Program-made: the position numbers and the translations under genes | Assembly (NCBI GenBank): GCA_017405875.1 | Contig: JAFQZM010000019.1 | Span: forward strand, 1 to 53,176 | Length of the DNA: 53,176 bases | Direction: 5' to 3' | Origin: a bacterium | GTDB taxonomy: Bacteria; UBP6; UBA1177 | In this document: in pieces, positions 50,679 through 53,176 of the stretch | How the letters are laid out: the number at the start of each line of letters is the position of its first letter | Numbering within the stretch: the stretch's first letter is position 1 | Notes under the pieces: generated by a model | What the model was told of the DNA's origin: nothing | What the model saw: only the letters and a program-made list of their open reading frames with translations | Databases searched by the model: none

Positions 50679-52913
50679 TCATTTCTTTTCTTCTCCGGTT
50701 TCCAAAAGCTGTCCCTGGAAGATTCCCGAATTCTTGATGAAAAATACAGCTTTCAGCGGCTCCGCAAAAATTTCGAGCTTTTTCGCGTAATCCTCTTCCT
50801 CCCCTTTTGCGGGCGTATTCAAACCGAGAAAAACGACATCGGCGGAACTGCTGACGCGGCTGAGAACATGCTCGAAAAGTTCATCCTTCTCCTTGATGAC
50901 TATCATCGGCTCGGCATTTATTCTGGAATCTGCCGAAAGTTTTCTGAGTTCCGCTTCAGCGCCCTCTTTTTCCGATTCGTCGGAAACCATTCGGAGAAGT
51001 TTGATGACCGCATCGTCCCACGCCGGAGATTTTGTGAGAAGATAAGCTAAAAGCAGCATCAGATCGCCGTTTCTCTGCAGACCGCCCCACCAGACGTGAA
51101 TTGTTTTCTGCGAATTTTTCACATCAAAATCGGGCGAAACCTTGCCGATTACAGTCGATTTTTTAAGAGTAGAGACACGTCGCATGACGGAAAGGTATTT
51201 CGGAAGATATTTTCCGACTTCATCAGGCCAGCACATCATTATCGTATTCGAGCGCAGCCCCGCTATTCCGTTTGACTGGACCGCAGCAAGAATTCCCTCT
51301 TCAAAATTTTCCATGACGGTCACTTCGGGGAAAACCGAAAGAGAGTATTTTTTGTAAAAATTCTCCATAAAATCGATCTCTTTTTCGATTTTGAGATCTT
51401 CTTCGCCGAGTCTTCCGAATATTACTTTCGTGACCGTGACGATACCGCTGCTGAGACCGAAATCTGAAGCAAATCCGACAAGTTTTATCTGTTTTTCGTT
51501 GTCATTTATGAAAACCTGAATGTAGGGACGCCAGTTTCTCGGAGTCATCTTGAGGTCTTTGAGCTGAACCAGCGAATTTTTGATTATGTTCTCATACATT
51601 CCGCGTCTTGCGTCTCCGACCGCCGAATTTTTCGCCGCGACACGCCTCAGAATAAAGTAAAGAATAACTTCGATTATTATCGCTATAACACTGAGAAGCG
51701 GATCGATAAGAAACATTACGATTATGCAGGCGATTCCACCGACAAGGCTGATTATCGCGGGAATTTTGAACTGAGGTCTCCACGAAGGCTCGTTGCTGAG
51801 CGTTTCAAGCGCCGCCGTTATGTTGACGATGCCGTAAACAGTGAGAAAAAAGATGGTAAGGATCGAAGCAACCGTGTTGAGATCACCGAGAAAAACAGCG
51901 CCGCATGCGATCGCCAGCGAGAGGATGAAAGATGCGTATTCACCCTTTTTCGATTTCAGGAATTTCTGTCCTTTTCTGCTTCCGACCTGGTCGCACGCCA
52001 TCGCGATGAAAGTTCTCGGAGCACCGAGCATCGAAGCTATCGCACTTGAAAAAATCGCCCCTAAAAGCCCAGGCAGAATGACGATATTGCCGTTTACAGG
52101 CGAGATCCTCGACCAAATCATCTGGTCAGTCAGCATCTCTTCAGTCGAAGCGCCCATCGTGAGGAAAAAAGGAAGGGTTACATAAAACGCGAAACCGGTG
52201 AGAGTCGCCGTGATAGCCCCTACCGGGATCGATTTCTGCGGATTTTCAAGGTCTCCGGAAAGACCGAGCCCCGCCATGATGCCGCTTACCGCCGGGAAGA
52301 ATATCGCCATCGCCGAAAAGAAGGAAAGATCTCCGTGTTTAGCGAAAATTTCACCTGCGCTCGTCGGGAAAGTGCGGAAACACTCGATGAAACTCCCTTT
52401 CATAAAGGCTCCGATGATGAGAAAAAGTATCGAAACCGCAACAAAGATCATGACAGGTATCTGCGTTTTCATCGCAAAACCGGCTCCGACAATCGAGACC
52501 GCGGCAACTATCGCGATTATTCCTAAAGTTACTAAATTCAGCGAAAAAGAAGTGTCGAAAAGCATCTTTATTACTTCGGCGAGACCGAACGAATATAGCG
52601 TTATCGAAAGCGCCTGCGAAAGAAAAAGCGGAAGTCCGACTGCGCCGCCGATCTCAAAGCCCAGACTTCTCGAAACGATGTAATAAGCCCCGCCGACACC
52701 AACTTTTTTGTTGGTCGCAATTGAAGAAAACGACAAAGTCGTGATCAGAGTTATCGAATTTGAAATAAGAACGATGAAAACCATCGGCCAGAGCCCGACA
52801 GTTCCGACAAGACTTCCGGCTCGCATATACATGATGACGCCGAAAATCGTAAGTATTGTCGGAGTATAGACACCTAAAAAAGTTCCGAGTTTTTTCGTTT
52901 GGGCATTTTCCAT
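50679..52913 (-). CDS. SLC12-type cation-chloride cotransporter family protein
   Basis: The first 430 residues form a 12-helix APC-fold carrier: GTFLGVYTPTILTIFGVIMYMR in the first helix (quoted in part: VYTPTILTIFGVIMY), GGAYYIVSRSLG, and FFPAVSGIMAGLGLSGDL with NPQKSIPVG, all hallmarks of the cation-chloride cotransporter branch. A hydrophilic C-terminal domain of about 300 residues follows, as in animal NKCC/KCC proteins and their bacterial relatives. Ion specificity cannot be read. GAGGTC precedes the ATG. The neighbouring pgpH may control c-di-AMP, which regulates ion transport in other bacteria; a link here is speculation. Confidence 0.88.
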   Translation of the reverse strand: MENAQTKKLGTFLGVYTPTILTIFGVIMYMRAGSLVGTVGLWPMVFIVLISNSITLITTLSFSSIATNKKVGVGGAYYIVSRSLGFEIGGAVGLPLFLSQALSITLYSFGLAEVIKMLFDTSFSLNLVTLGIIAIVAAVSIVGAGFAMKTQIPVMIFVAVSILFLIIGAFMKGSFIECFRTFPTSAGEIFAKHGDLSFFSAMAIFFPAVSGIMAGLGLSGDLENPQKSIPVGAITATLTGFAFYVTLPFFLTMGASTEEMLTDQMIWSRISPVNGNIVILPGLLGAIFSSAIASMLGAPRTFIAMACDQVGSRKGQKFLKSKKGEYASFILSLAIACGAVFLGDLNTVASILTIFFLTVYGIVNITAALETLSNEPSWRPQFKIPAIISLVGGIACIIVMFLIDPLLSVIAIIIEVILYFILRRVAAKNSAVGDARRGMYENIIKNSLVQLKDLKMTPRNWRPYIQVFINDNEKQIKLVGFASDFGLSSGIVTVTKVIFGRLGEEDLKIEKEIDFMENFYKKYSLSVFPEVTVMENFEEGILAAVQSNGIAGLRSNTIMMCWPDEVGKYLPKYLSVMRRVSTLKKSTVIGKVSPDFDVKNSQKTIHVWWGGLQRNGDLMLLLAYLLTKSPAWDDAVIKLLRMVSDESEKEGAEAELRKLSADSRINAEPMIVIKEKDELFEHVLSRVSSSADVVFLGLNTPAKGEEEDYAKKLEIFAEPLKAVFFIKNSGIFQGQLLETGEEKK

Positions 52914-52945
52914 AAAAACCGACCTCTAAAAAACAAAGCGCGGTC

Positions 52946-52951
52946 ATTATA
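52946..52951 (-). promoter_or_regulatory. Possible -10 element for the SLC12-type gene
   Basis: A perfect TATAAT is present on the minus strand about 35 bases before the start, but no convincing -35 lies at the right distance. It may depend on an activator or on an extended -10. Confidence 0.4.
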
Positions 52952-52986
52952 ATCAGATTTTTTAAAATTACGATTCTTTAATTCAA

Positions 52987-53175
52987 TTAAATCCACCCGT
53001 CATCTTCAACTTTATCAAGTTCTACCGATGATTCATGCAGTGTTCCGCTGAAAACCTGATACAAAATTCCGTCATAGACATAGCCTTCGCGGAGATAATT
53101 TTTTGAGCCGTTCACTTTCTGCAAACCAGTTTCTTCGACCTTGAAAGAGCCGTTTTTGCAGCCGAGATATACATT
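52987..53175 (-). CDS. C-terminal end of an unrecognised protein (partial, runs off the window)
   Basis: An open frame enters from the right edge and stops with TAA at 52987-52989, giving 62 residues. It starts NVYLGCKNGSFKVEE and ends KVEDDGWI. The sequence has short strand-like segments (NYLREGYVYDGILYQVF) and an acidic end, suggesting a small beta domain, perhaps secreted. There is no start codon inside the window. Family and function are unknown. It lies upstream of the SLC12-type gene in the same direction, with about 70 AT-rich bases between. Confidence 0.6.
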   Translation of the reverse strand, partial: NVYLGCKNGSFKVEETGLQKVNGSKNYLREGYVYDGILYQVFSGTLHESSVELDKVEDDGWI

Positions 53176-53176
53176 G

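Overview
The window reads as a chromosome segment of a Gram-negative, anaerobic or oxygen-sensitive bacterium. An outer membrane is implied by an Omp85/BamA protein, apolipoprotein N-acyltransferase and at least four lipobox proteins. The murein ligase Mpl is of the diaminopimelate type. Rubrerythrin, superoxide reductase, flavodiiron protein and rubredoxin lie together as one oxygen-defence block. Lipoproteins with Asp/Thr/Ser-rich linkers and Cys-rich modules resemble those of Myxococcota or other former 'Deltaproteobacteria', but no rRNA or other phylogenetic marker was analysed, so this placement is a guess. Genes are tightly packed, with ATGA, TAATG or TAAATG junctions and several TTG/GTG starts behind good Shine-Dalgarno sequences.

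Layout. 1-1500: a pentamer repeat at the edge, a small lipoprotein, and a 5'-truncated AlbA_2/RecG-like gene. 1496-8176 (+): an envelope operon of glmM, a Cys-rich EGF-like lipoprotein, mpl, uppP and a CDP-alcohol phosphatidyltransferase. 8171-10696: an inserted segment bounded by a 48-bp direct repeat, holding a transposase relic, gene fragments and one intact lipoprotein gene. 10651-13497 (-): an MFS transporter and a divergent GAPDH. 13665-16019 (+): a lipoprotein and a ten-helix-type membrane protein. 16101-17980 (-): a GT2 glycosyltransferase and a membrane-anchored helical-repeat protein. 18122-23169: uvrC and mfd, convergent. 23352-31693 (+): an rluD-like gene, a receiver-like/PopZ-like protein, yqgF, yhbY, a seven-POTRA BamA, a GH13 lipoprotein and a nitroreductase. 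31696-32241 (-): a GNAT. 32424-36354 (+): yciO-like, a degenerate P-type-ATPase-like protein, a CPBP protease, punA and cdd. 36473-39705 (+): the oxygen-defence genes and truB. 39713-45611 (-): cstA, tauE/safE, rimO, serS and a GT5-only glycogen-synthase-like gene. 45773-50523 (-): pgpH, ybeY, lnt. 50679-52913 (-): an SLC12-type transporter. 52987-53175 (-): the end of an unrecognised gene.

How the genes fit together. GlmM, Mpl and UppP supply, recycle and carry cell-wall precursors. Lnt finishes the lipoproteins and BamA inserts outer-membrane proteins. PgpH probably degrades c-di-AMP, and the neighbouring SLC12 transporter may belong to the same osmotic theme. UvrC and Mfd form the repair pair. 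The rbr-sor-fprA-rub block reduces superoxide, peroxide and oxygen. Sigma70-like promoters (TTG-rich -35, 16-18 bp, TAnnnT-like -10) can be read upstream of many units.

The observations most worth following are the 48-bp repeat-bounded lipoprotein cassette, the apparently dead P-type-ATPase-like protein abutting a CPBP protease, the receiver-like/acidic/PopZ-like protein, the seven-POTRA BamA, the DIPPS-like enzyme with an eroded nucleotidyltransferase domain, and an intergenic repeat family built on CGATATTACG words.
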